From Brevibacillus centrosporus (GTDB lineage: Bacteria; Bacillota; Bacilli; Brevibacillales; Brevibacillaceae), in contig NZ_RHHP01000030.1 of the NCBI RefSeq assembly GCF_003710815.1, positions 1 through 51,623 of the forward strand: a stretch of DNA of 51,623 nucleotides, read 5' to 3'. Under the pieces are notes generated by a model. It saw nothing but the letters and a program-made list of their open reading frames with translations. It was not told where the DNA came from and did no database searches. Made by a program: the position numbers and the translations under genes. Shown here piece after piece: positions 40,635 through 48,512 of this stretch. The stretch's first letter is position 1; each line of letters starts with the position of its first letter.

Positions 40635-41767
40635 TTGAATCGCACATATGATGTCATTGTTTTGGGAGCAGGCTCGATGGGGATGGCGGCAGGCGCTTTT
40701 TTGGCGAAGCAAAATGCCAGGGTATTGCTGATAGATGCTTTTGATCCACCACATGCCAATGGCAGCCACCATGGGGATACGCGGATGATTCGCCATGCTT
40801 ACGGGGAAGGCAAGAAATACGTTTCGATGGTGCTGCGTGCACAAAAGCTGTGGGAAGAGCTGGAGGCAGAGACAGGCAAGCATCTGTTTGAGCGTACAGG
40901 TGTACTGGGGCTCGCCAATATCGGTTCTGCCTTTTTGGAAGAAGAGATCATCAGTGCCAAGCAGTTTGATTTGCCATTGGAGATCTTGATGGCGGAGGAA
41001 GTGAAAAAGCGCTGGCCGGGTATCACTGTGTCTGATGAGATTATGGGCGCATTTGAGCCGAGCTCGGGTATCCTGTACAGCGAGGAATGCATCCGGGCGT
41101 ATCGGCAAGTCGCTACCCAGCATGGCGCAGATTTGCTCACGAATACTCCCGCCAAATCGATCACCTATCATGCAGATGGGGTCACCGTTCACACTGAAAA
41201 GGGAGATTATCATGCCGACAAGCTGATTGTAACAGGAGGATCTTGGACCAGTTCCTTGCTGAAAGATTTGGAGCTTCCACTGCAGCCGTTCCGCAAGACG
41301 GTGGTATGGTACGAAGCGGACGAGGCTATGTATGGGCTCGGGAAGTTCCCCTCGTATTTTATGGACCTGCCGAATGACCGCTTCTACGGCTTTCCAAGCA
41401 TTCAAGGTTCCGGCTTGAAGATCGGCAGTCATGACGCAGGCAGGAATATCGATCCTGATCGGGTGAATCGCCTTTTTGGCAGCGAACCGGATGATGACGG
41501 TGATCTAGGTACGGTCGCGCAAAGGTTCTTTCCGGGCGTTACCAACAACCGGGTGCGTGGGCAAGTGTGTCTGGTTACTTGGACGCCGGATCACGACTTT
41601 ATTATCGACCACCATCCCAACCATGACCACGTGCTGATCGTTTCGGCTTGCTCCGCGCACGGATTCAAATTTGCCAGTGTCGTAGGTGAGTTTCCGCACA
41701 GCTGACTTTGCAAGGGAAGACGGATTTTGACCTCACACCGTTTGCACTGAGTAGGTTTGTGAGATGA
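40635..41767 (+). pseudogene. FAD-dependent monomeric sarcosine/N-methyltryptophan oxidase-like, frameshifted end
   Basis: TTG 40635 with GGGGGA upstream starts a DAO-family flavoenzyme: VIVLGAGSMGMAAGAFLAKQ (FAD), then GSHHGDTRMIRHAYGEGKKY, the mark of monomeric sarcosine oxidase. The frame is good until VVGEF at 41693, then hits a stop at 41703-41705. Adding one T to the TTT run at 41691-41693 gives AQLTLQGKTDFDLTPFALSR and a natural stop at 41765-41767, about 377 residues, the length of the family. It oxidises N-methyl amino acids and releases formaldehyde and H2O2. The break is more likely a sequence error. Confidence 0.85.
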
Positions 41768-41831
41768 GAAGAAGTGTTTGTCGGAAATAGGATATAATGT
41801 GGATAATTCTACGGTGTAGGGGGATATCTTC

Positions 41832-42575
41832 ATGTCCATTCAAAATGAAATGGATCTTATCTGTCTAAAACGAGTTGGCAAGATTGTGGCAGAGGCGAGA
41901 GAAGCGATGCTGATGGCAGTCAGGCCGGGCGTATCCACGAAGGAATTAGATGAGATCGGGAAAGCAGTGCTAACAAAGTACGGTGCACATTCAGCCCCGA
42001 GGCGAGAGCACGACTTTCCGGGCTACACGTGCATCAGTGTCAACCATGTCGTCGCTCACGGGATCCCCGATGACTACCGGCTTAAAGAAGGCGACATGAT
42101 CAACATCGATGTGTCTGCCGAGCTGGATGGGTACTACGCAGACACAGGGGCTACCACCGTCGTCGGAAACGGTGATAAAAAACGGCAAGCACTTTGCAAA
42201 TGTGCGGAGGATTCGCTGTACAAAGCGCTCGCTTCCGCAAGAGCAGGCTCAAAGCTGAGTCAGATCGGGCGAGTTGTCCATAATGAAGCGCGGCAGAAGG
42301 GATTTACCGTCGTAAAAAATCTGACAGGACACGGAATCGGAAAAAGGCTGCATGAGGAACCGACGCATATCCTGAATTACTATGACAAGTGGGATAAACG
42401 TCTGCTGACAGAGGGCTTGGTCATTGCAGTGGAAACGTTTATATCAACCGGTGCCGAGTACGTTCAGGAAGGTCCGGATGGTTGGGCGCTGATCACGCTG
42501 GACAAGAGCTTGGTGGCTCAGTTCGAGCATACGGTGGTCGTGACAAATGGGCAGCCGATTATTCTAACCGCATAG
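41832..42575 (+). CDS. map: Methionine aminopeptidase, type I
   Basis: The 247-residue protein shows the pita-bread metalloprotease features: INIDVSAELDGYYADTGATT with the two Asp ligands, GHGIGKRLHEEPTHIL with the His, VIAVETF and QFEHTVVVT with the Glu ligands. It removes the first Met of new proteins. GGGGGATAT precedes the ATG, and a TATAAT box lies at 41793-41798. This is a stand-alone extra copy: it is not in the usual ribosomal-protein operon. A terminator follows directly. Confidence 0.93.
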   Translation: MSIQNEMDLICLKRVGKIVAEAREAMLMAVRPGVSTKELDEIGKAVLTKYGAHSAPRREHDFPGYTCISVNHVVAHGIPDDYRLKEGDMINIDVSAELDGYYADTGATTVVGNGDKKRQALCKCAEDSLYKALASARAGSKLSQIGRVVHNEARQKGFTVVKNLTGHGIGKRLHEEPTHILNYYDKWDKRLLTEGLVIAVETFISTGAEYVQEGPDGWALITLDKSLVAQFEHTVVVTNGQPIILTA

Positions 42576-42590
42576 CTCGTAAATGAGAGT

Positions 42591-42619
42591 GGACTCCACA
42601 GCGAAGGAGTCCTTTTTTT
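42591..42619 (+). terminator. Terminator of map
   Basis: GGACTCC (42591-42597) pairs with GGAGTCC (42606-42612), followed by a run of seven T. Confidence 0.85.
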
Positions 42620-42805
42620 GTCTCAGCCGTCGCTTCTCTTGGCTACAGGTGTATCAGTATCCGTACAGTTGTGCGGACCCACTAACAAATGTGTGTGCAG
42701 CCAGTGCTCCTTTGCAAAAGCAAGCTGGGGCTTTTTCGTGATTCGTAATGACTGGCATATGTGTTGCAAATAAAAAGGAGCGAAGAACAAAAAGGAGGAG
42801 CTCCC

Positions 42806-44335
42806 ATGCACAATCCCAATCAGAAGCTAAAAGACGAGATCGAGCGTATCAGGCAAGGCGGGGATGCCAAATATCATCAAAATCTCGAAGCTCAAGATAA
42901 AATGTTCGTTCGTAAAAGACTGGAGCTGCTGTTTGATGCAGATTCCATCGTAGAGGACGGTTTGTTCGCCAATGCACAGGCACCTGATCTTCCGGCAGAT
43001 GCCACCGTGACTGGAATGGCGACGATTGACGGTAGACCCGTTTGTTTCATGGCCTCTGACTCGACAGTGAAAGCTGGCTCCTTTGGCAGACGGACTGTGG
43101 AAAAACAGATTCGTATTCAGGAAAAGGCGATGGAGCTGAACGTGCCGATTTTGTACCTGATCGACTCCGCAGGCGGGCGCATCACGGACCAGATCGAGAT
43201 GTTTCCCGGACGCAGACACGGAGGCAGACTGTTTTACAACCAGGTGCAGCTATCGGGGATCGTTCCTCAAATCTGCATTCTGTTCGGTCCGTCACCGGCG
43301 GGCTCAGCTTATATTCCTGCCTTTTGCGACCTGACTATTATGGTGGAGAAAAATGCGAGTGCTTATCTGGGATCTCCGCGGATGGTGGAGATGGCGATTG
43401 GCGAGAAGACGACGATGGAAAACATGGGCGGCGCGCGCATGCACTGCAGCGTGAGCGGACTCGGGGACGTACTCGTGCAATCCGAGGTAGAGGCGATCGC
43501 CGCATGCAAGCGATACCTTAGCTACATGCCGCAAAGCTGGAGGGAGAAGCCACCCGTGACCGAGAGACGCGAGCCAGTCGCAGGGCGGCCACTGGCAGAA
43601 ATCGTTCCGGAAAACCAAAATGTTCCCTTTGATATGAAGGAGCTGATCATGCAGATTATCGATCAGAACACGTGGTTTGAAGTGAAGAAGCTGTGGGCGC
43701 AGGAAATCATCACCGGACTGGCGCGAATGGGCGGCAAGGCAGTCGGCATCGTCGCGAACCAGTCCAAGGTAAAGGGTGGCACACTATTCGTCGACTCTGC
43801 GGACAAAGGCGCCAGATTCATCTGGCTTTGCAACGCCTTTCAAATACCACTGCTTTTCTTAAGCGATGTACCCGGCTTCATGATCGGCTCGCAGGTAGAG
43901 CGGCAAGGAATCATTCGCCATGGAGCCAAGATGCTGTCTGCCGTCTCGGAAGCGACCGTGCCCAAGCTGTCCGTTATCGTACGCAAATGCTACGGGGCGG
44001 GCCTCTACGCGATGGCAGGTCCAGCTTTCGGAACGGATGCGACGATTGCTTTGCCCAGTGCTTCCATCGCCGTCATGGGACCTGAGGCCGCGATCAATGC
44101 CGTTTACTACAACAAAATCATGAGTCTTCCCGAAGCAGAGCGAGCGGATTTCATCGCCCAAAAACGCCAGGAGTACGCAGAGGATATCGACATTTATCGT
44201 CTGGGCTCAGAGCTGGTCATCGACGATATCATCCCGTACGAGAGGCTGAGATCCGACGTCATCGCGCGGTTCAAGCTTTACCAAAACAAGCAGCCCGTCG
44301 TCTATCCAAAACGCAATGCTATTCATCCGGTGTAG
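42806..44335 (+). CDS. Acyl-CoA carboxylase, carboxyltransferase subunit
   Basis: AAAGGAGGAG before ATG 42806 (not the open frame from 42761) gives 509 residues. The N-terminal half has crotonase-like folds with the acyl-CoA part (VPILYLIDSAGGRITDQIEM), the C-terminal half the biotin part (FVDSADKGARFIWLCNAFQI, FLSDVPGFMIGSQVERQGII, SVIVRKCYGAGLYAMAGPAF). This is the PccB/MccB/YngE type that adds carboxyl to propionyl-, methylcrotonyl- or geranyl-CoA. It opens an operon with an enoyl-CoA hydratase, AtuA-type proteins and a biotin carrier, but there is no biotin carboxylase in the window. Confidence 0.93.
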   Translation: MHNPNQKLKDEIERIRQGGDAKYHQNLEAQDKMFVRKRLELLFDADSIVEDGLFANAQAPDLPADATVTGMATIDGRPVCFMASDSTVKAGSFGRRTVEKQIRIQEKAMELNVPILYLIDSAGGRITDQIEMFPGRRHGGRLFYNQVQLSGIVPQICILFGPSPAGSAYIPAFCDLTIMVEKNASAYLGSPRMVEMAIGEKTTMENMGGARMHCSVSGLGDVLVQSEVEAIAACKRYLSYMPQSWREKPPVTERREPVAGRPLAEIVPENQNVPFDMKELIMQIIDQNTWFEVKKLWAQEIITGLARMGGKAVGIVANQSKVKGGTLFVDSADKGARFIWLCNAFQIPLLFLSDVPGFMIGSQVERQGIIRHGAKMLSAVSEATVPKLSVIVRKCYGAGLYAMAGPAFGTDATIALPSASIAVMGPEAAINAVYYNKIMSLPEAERADFIAQKRQEYAEDIDIYRLGSELVIDDIIPYERLRSDVIARFKLYQNKQPVVYPKRNAIHPV

Positions 44336-44347
44336 GAGGTACTGGTT

Positions 44348-45133
44348 ATGGACAAGGAAGCTGTCTTGTATGAGGTCAGGGATACGATCGCAAAAATCAC
44401 GTTGAATCTGCCTGAGATGCGCAATCCATTAACGACACGCCTGACCTGCGAACTGATCACCGCTATCGAAGCAGCGGATCAGGATGAGCAGGTAAAAGCA
44501 ATCATTCTTACGGGGAGTGGGCCGGCCTTTTGCGCTGGGGGAGATATGAACGAGTTCAAGGAGAATTTCAGCAAAAGCGTTCCACAGCTCTACTTCGAAG
44601 GAAAGGAAGGCACGCGCTTGTTTGAGCTTGGGGCTGCCATTCGTACGCCGCTGATTGCCTCGGTTCATGGAGCTGCCTTGGGGGGAGGCTGTGGTTTGGT
44701 CGCGATGTCCCACCTCGCGATTGCGTCTGATCAGGCGAAGTTCGGGACGACTGAGCTGCGGCTCGGTCTTGTTCCCTTTGTCATTTTGCCATGGATTCGC
44801 AGAGCGGTCGGAGAAAGAAGGGCGATGGAGATGATGCTCACAGCAGACATCATCTCCGCGCAAAAGGCGTATGAGTACGGGCTGATTCACCGCATTACCG
44901 TACCGGAGCAGCTGGAGGAAGTGACATGGAAGCTGGCCAGGCTGGTTGCGTCCTACAGTCCGTTGGCGGTGAAGCTCGGGATCGAGGCGTTTCGCACGAC
45001 GGAACAGACAGATTTGCTCACTTCCATAGCTCAGCTGAGTACCCTGCGACTCGTTGCTTTTTCCAGCTATGATTTGCGTGAAGGTGCCACGGCCTTTTTA
45101 GAAAAGCGAGCACCGGTTTGGGAGGGGAAATAA
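44348..45133 (+). CDS. Enoyl-CoA hydratase/isomerase family protein
   Basis: The 261-residue crotonase has the CoA/oxyanion-hole segments VKAIILTGSGPAFCAGGDMN and VHGAALGGGCGLVAMSHLAI, then FGTTELRLGLVPFVILPWI. The usual Glu of the second region may be the one in TELRLG; the first catalytic Glu of true hydratases is not plain. It is probably the YngF/LiuC/AtuE equivalent, hydrating the carboxylated enoyl-CoA (such as methylglutaconyl- or isohexenylglutaconyl-CoA). It lies 12 bp after the carboxyltransferase and next to AtuA. Confidence 0.9.
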   Translation: MDKEAVLYEVRDTIAKITLNLPEMRNPLTTRLTCELITAIEAADQDEQVKAIILTGSGPAFCAGGDMNEFKENFSKSVPQLYFEGKEGTRLFELGAAIRTPLIASVHGAALGGGCGLVAMSHLAIASDQAKFGTTELRLGLVPFVILPWIRRAVGERRAMEMMLTADIISAQKAYEYGLIHRITVPEQLEEVTWKLARLVASYSPLAVKLGIEAFRTTEQTDLLTSIAQLSTLRLVAFSSYDLREGATAFLEKRAPVWEGK

Positions 45134-46501
45134 ATGAGAACGATACGGATCGGAGCTGCCCAAGGCTTCTACGGGGATTCCATCCTGCCCGCTGTAGCGA
45201 GCGTTCAGCGGGGAAACCTCGACTATTTGTGCTTCGACTGTCTGGCAGAGCTGACGCTGGCAATCCTGCAAAAGGACCGCAAGAAGGATTCTTCCAAAGG
45301 GTATACGCGTGACATCACTTCCTCCATGCCAGCTTTGCTGCCGTACATGAAGGAAAAGGGCTTCAAGCTCCTGACGAATGCAGGCGGCACGAACCCGCTT
45401 GGCGCGCAGCAGGAAGTCCTGCGAATGATTCAGGAGCTGGGAATCACAGGCTTGAAGGTAGCGGTGGTGACCGGAGATGACATTTTACCGCGGCTGCCCG
45501 AATTTCGCGAGAAGGGAATTTCGCTCTCTCATATGGAGGATGGGCGGTCGATTGACGACGTTTTGCCGCGAATCAGCTTTGCCAATGCGTACCTGGGGGC
45601 ATGGCCCATTGTAGAGGCACTGCGGCAAGGAGCGGATATCGTCATTACGGGACGGACGACGGATTCGGCGCAATTCCTCGCTCCGCTGATCTTTGAATTC
45701 GGCTGGAAAAAGGACGAGTGGGACGCGCTCGCCCAGGGAATTCTCATGGGGCATCTGATGGAATGCTCCGGGCAGGTGACAGGAGGCAATTTCAGCGGCG
45801 ACTGGCAGTCAGTGGAGGAGATGGATCGGCTCGGATTCCCGATCGCCGAAGTGGAGCAGAGCGGTAGCTTTGTCATTACCAAAGCAGAGGGAACCGGCGG
45901 ACTTGTCTCTATCGAAACGGTAAAAGAGCAGATGCTGTACGAAATCCACAATCCGGCTGCCTATATGACGCCGGATGTAGTGCTGGATATGACACAGGTC
46001 GTGCTGGAGGAGTCCGGCAGGCATCGCGTCCGCGTCCGGGGTGCAAAGGGAAAGCCCAGCCCGGATACGCTCAAAGTTGTTATGGGGTATCCAAATGGCT
46101 ATGTTGGTCAGGCGATGGTCGGCTATTCCTGGCCGAATGCGCTGGAAAAGGCAAAAGCAGCTGATCGGATCGTGCGGAAGCAGCTAGAGCGCTTGGGCTG
46201 GCAGTATGAGGAGGTGCAGACTGAATTTCTAGGCTACAACTCTCTGCACGGGCCACTCTCGACTCTTCCGGAGGAAAATCTCAACGAGGTGTATTTGCGG
46301 ATGGCGGTTCGTACCCCGCAGAAAGAGGCTGCCGCCAAGTTTCCCAGATTGTTTCCTCCTTTGGCGCTGAGCGGTCCGCCGACGATGAGCGGAATCGGTG
46401 GGATGACTGCGCCGCGTGAGCTTTTTGGGATGTGGTCCTGTCTTGTTCCGCGAGAAGTAGTGGAGAGCAGAGTCGAGGTCAGCTTGGTGGAGGTGGAGTA
46501 G
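45134..46501 (+). CDS. AtuA-family protein (acyclic terpene utilisation, DUF1446)
   Basis: The 455-residue protein begins directly at the stop of the hydratase gene (GGAGGGGAAATAAATG). Family marks are GAAQGFYGDSILPAVASVQR, LPYMKEKGFKLLTNAGGTNP, ADIVITGRTTDSAQFLAPLI and HLMECSGQVTGGNFSGDW. AtuA is needed for growth on citronellol in Pseudomonas, but its reaction is unknown. Its presence together with a carboxyltransferase and a crotonase suggests a terpene- or branched-acyl-CoA pathway. Confidence 0.9.
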   Translation: MRTIRIGAAQGFYGDSILPAVASVQRGNLDYLCFDCLAELTLAILQKDRKKDSSKGYTRDITSSMPALLPYMKEKGFKLLTNAGGTNPLGAQQEVLRMIQELGITGLKVAVVTGDDILPRLPEFREKGISLSHMEDGRSIDDVLPRISFANAYLGAWPIVEALRQGADIVITGRTTDSAQFLAPLIFEFGWKKDEWDALAQGILMGHLMECSGQVTGGNFSGDWQSVEEMDRLGFPIAEVEQSGSFVITKAEGTGGLVSIETVKEQMLYEIHNPAAYMTPDVVLDMTQVVLEESGRHRVRVRGAKGKPSPDTLKVVMGYPNGYVGQAMVGYSWPNALEKAKAADRIVRKQLERLGWQYEEVQTEFLGYNSLHGPLSTLPEENLNEVYLRMAVRTPQKEAAAKFPRLFPPLALSGPPTMSGIGGMTAPRELFGMWSCLVPREVVESRVEVSLVEVE

Positions 46502-46504
46502 TAC

Positions 46505-46828
46505 ATGGGAAACGTACAATTGCGCGAAGTAGCCTTTGCACGTTCGGGAGATAAGGGAAACACAGTAAACATCGGGTTGTTCGCAGCCCGCCCGGAGTGG
46601 TACGAGGTGTTTGTGAGGGAAGTGACGCCAGAGCGGGTCAAAGATCACTTTCGAGGCTTGGTAGAAGGAGAGGTAGAATGTTACTTGATGCCCAATATTC
46701 ACGCGATGAACTTTGTCTTGCGGGGGGCATTGGCTGGTGGAGGCTCTACTTCTATCCGAATGGACAATTTGGGCAAGTGCTTTGGGTCCAATCTTTTGCG
46801 CATGGAAATTGAAGCAGACGAAGCTTGA
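46505..46828 (+). CDS. AtuA-associated small protein (AtuA C-terminal domain type)
   Basis: The 107-residue protein starts 3 bp after the AtuA stop. It contains REVAFARSGDKGNTVNIGLF and NFVLRGALAGGGSTSIRMDN, the small domain that in many AtuA proteins is fused at the C-terminus. Here it is a separate gene, so the two very likely act as one complex. Confidence 0.88.
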   Translation: MGNVQLREVAFARSGDKGNTVNIGLFAARPEWYEVFVREVTPERVKDHFRGLVEGEVECYLMPNIHAMNFVLRGALAGGGSTSIRMDNLGKCFGSNLLRMEIEADEA

Positions 46829-46831
46829 CCT

Positions 46832-46990
46832 AGGATGACGAAGGATTTTTGTATATCGTGGATCGAAAGAAGGATATGATCATAACCGGTGGCGAAAATG
46901 TATATCCAGTAGAAGTGAAGCAGATTCTGTTTTGACATCCCCAGGTTCGGGAGGTGGCGGTGATGCGAGGGGAGGCTGGTACGCTTTGAA
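46832..46990 (+). pseudogene. Fragment of acyl-CoA synthetase (AMP-binding C-terminal part)
   Basis: The sequence reads LYIVDRKKDMIITGGENVYP and VEVKQILF, then a stop, then HPQVREVAVMRG. This is the conserved hinge and C-terminal domain start of AMP-forming acyl-CoA ligases. The rest is absent before and after. Further on, up to 47154, only scraps remain, with a short frame end VKKAALVEVE and stop near 47121. A ligase and possibly a biotin carboxylase have been lost between AtuA and the biotin carrier gene. Confidence 0.75.
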
Positions 46991-47154
46991 ATGCTGGAAT
47001 ATTCGGAAACAACCCGCTCCCTTCCACTTCGCCAGAACACGATTTCGAATCTCGGCTGATTGGAAAAGGTGTGGGCGGTGTCGTTGATGGTCAAGAAAGC
47101 AGCGCTCGTAGAAGTCGAATAAGCGAATAACTACCGCATAGGGGAGGAATCAGA

Positions 47155-47367
47155 ATGAGCAAAATTGTGGCGAGTATGGCGGGAAATGTGTGGAAGGTAT
47201 TGGTGCAGCCGGGAGACGCTGTAGTAGAGGGGCAGGATGTTGTGATCTTGGAGTCCATGAAAATGGAGATTCCGATCGCAGCTGAGAGCAGCGGTACCGT
47301 CAAAGAAGTGAAGGTGAGCGAAGCTGATTTCGTCAACGAAGGGGACGTTCTCGTAGAATTGGCGTGA
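47155..47367 (+). CDS. Biotin carrier (biotin/lipoyl attachment) protein
   Basis: The 70-residue protein is one biotinyl domain with the site VILESMKMEIPI; Lys36 receives biotin. GGGGAGGAATCAGA precedes the ATG. It resembles YngHB of B. subtilis, a short stand-alone carrier. It would carry CO2 from a biotin carboxylase to the carboxyltransferase at 42806. The carboxylase gene normally next to it is missing here, so it must work with one from elsewhere. Confidence 0.93.
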   Translation: MSKIVASMAGNVWKVLVQPGDAVVEGQDVVILESMKMEIPIAAESSGTVKEVKVSEADFVNEGDVLVELA

Positions 47368-47397
47368 GTGGACCGCAATCGAATAGAGAAGCAAAAG

Positions 47398-47432
47398 AAA
47401 AACAAGCTGCGAGCTTCTGCCAGCTTGTTTTT
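47398..47432. terminator. Bidirectional terminator
   Basis: AAAAACAAGCTG pairs with CAGCTTGTTTTT. It ends the carboxylase operon and, in reverse, the small exported-protein gene. Confidence 0.85.
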
Positions 47433-47446
47433 TTCATAGAATGGCC

Positions 47447-47611
47447 TTAATGATAGTCGAGCAGCATTCCATGGCTTTCAAAGACCCCGTCTACTTCATC
47501 GTGCATTGCAAGCATGCCGTCTGGAGTGTCCATTGGGGAGGCCATGGATGCCCCCAGTACAATCGAGGAAATAGCGGCAGCAAGAGCTCCTGCGATTACT
47601 AATTCTTTCAT
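47447..47611 (-). CDS. Small exported Met/Asp/His-rich protein (54 aa)
   Basis: AAGGAGGAACC seven bases before ATG 47611 is an excellent ribosome site. The 54-residue product has a signal peptide (MKELVIAGALAAAISSIVLG, then ASMA as cleavage site) and a mature peptide of about 30 residues rich in Met, Asp and His (SPMDTPDGMLAMHDEVDG, ending SHGMLLDYH). Such composition could bind metals such as copper. It is divergent from the two-component system at 47818, which has PepSY partners, so it may be one of its targets or may be sensed by it. I do not recognise a family. Confidence 0.7.
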   Translation of the reverse strand: MKELVIAGALAAAISSIVLGASMASPMDTPDGMLAMHDEVDGVFESHGMLLDYH

Positions 47612-47817
47612 GAATCGGTTCCTCCTTATGAAAGGCTGTCTGCATATTGTCGATTCTCTTACTATAGATAGTATGTGGTTTTTGACTCCGATACTAGACT
47701 TTATTTGCGGGAAAAGCCCTTAGTGGGAGATCACTGCTTATAATAGAGAGGGAATGCTTCTATCAAGCTGCGACTAGCTCCCTTGCACCTTGATCAAGAG
47801 AATGGAGGGAGAGTTTT

Positions 47818-48506
47818 ATGGATAAGGCCAGTATTTTATTGGTTGAAGATGAGAAGAAGATTAGCAGATTTCTGCAGCTAGAGCTGGAATATGAGGGTTA
47901 CGAGGTGCTTTGTGCGGAGGATGGGGTGAGCGGGCTTGAGCTTTATGCCAGCAAAAAATGGGACGTCGTACTGCTGGATGTCATGATCCCCAGGCTCAAT
48001 GGCATGGAAGTGCTTCGGCGCATACGTGCTTCGGACAGCATCACACCAGTCATTCTGTTAACGGCGAGAGACTCGCTGCCTGACAAAGTAAGCGGTCTGG
48101 ATTTGGGAGCGAACGACTACATCACAAAGCCTTTTGCCATTGAAGAGCTGCTGGCGAGGCTTCGCGTCTGCATGCGGATGGCGAGCCATCTCAAGCAGGG
48201 GACAGAAAACGAGACCGTTACACTGGGGGACCTCTGCGTAGATAAACGCATGCGCTCGGTTACACGGGGTGGCAATCCAATTGAGCTGACTCCACTGAGT
48301 TTGATTTGCTCGTCTATATGGTCAGGAACGCCAACCAGGTGTTGAACCGGGAGCAAATTTTGACGAACGTTTGGGGGTACGACTATTACGGCGACACGAA
48401 CATCGTTGACGTGTACATCCGTTATTTGCGCAAGAAACTGGATGATCACCTGCATGCTCCACTTATCCATACGGTGCGGGGTATCGGGTATTCGATCAAG
48501 GGGTAG
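47818..48506 (+). pseudogene. OmpR-family response regulator, single frameshift
   Basis: ATG 47818 (GGAGGGAGAG upstream) starts a receiver domain: ILLVEDEKKISRFLQLELEY, VVLLDVMIPRLNGMEV with the phosphorylated Asp, VILLTARDS, GANDYITKPFAIEEL. The frame goes to ELTPLS and then stops at 48345. The proper winged helix goes on in the next frame from about 48300: FDLLVYMVRNANQVLNREQI, VWGYDYYGDTNIVDVYIRYL, RKKLDDHL, VRGIGYSIKG, ending at 48506. One G added to CTGAG (to CTGGAG, about 48299) gives a normal 229-residue protein. It pairs with the kinase at 48513 and resembles YkoG of B. subtilis. Confidence 0.9.
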
Positions 48507-48512
48507 AAGCTG

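Noticed and set aside
42623..42811. Minus-strand frame with KPQLAFAKEHWLHTHLLVGP
   Set aside because: It has no ribosome site, lies between a terminator and the carboxyltransferase start, and I cannot tie it to any family.
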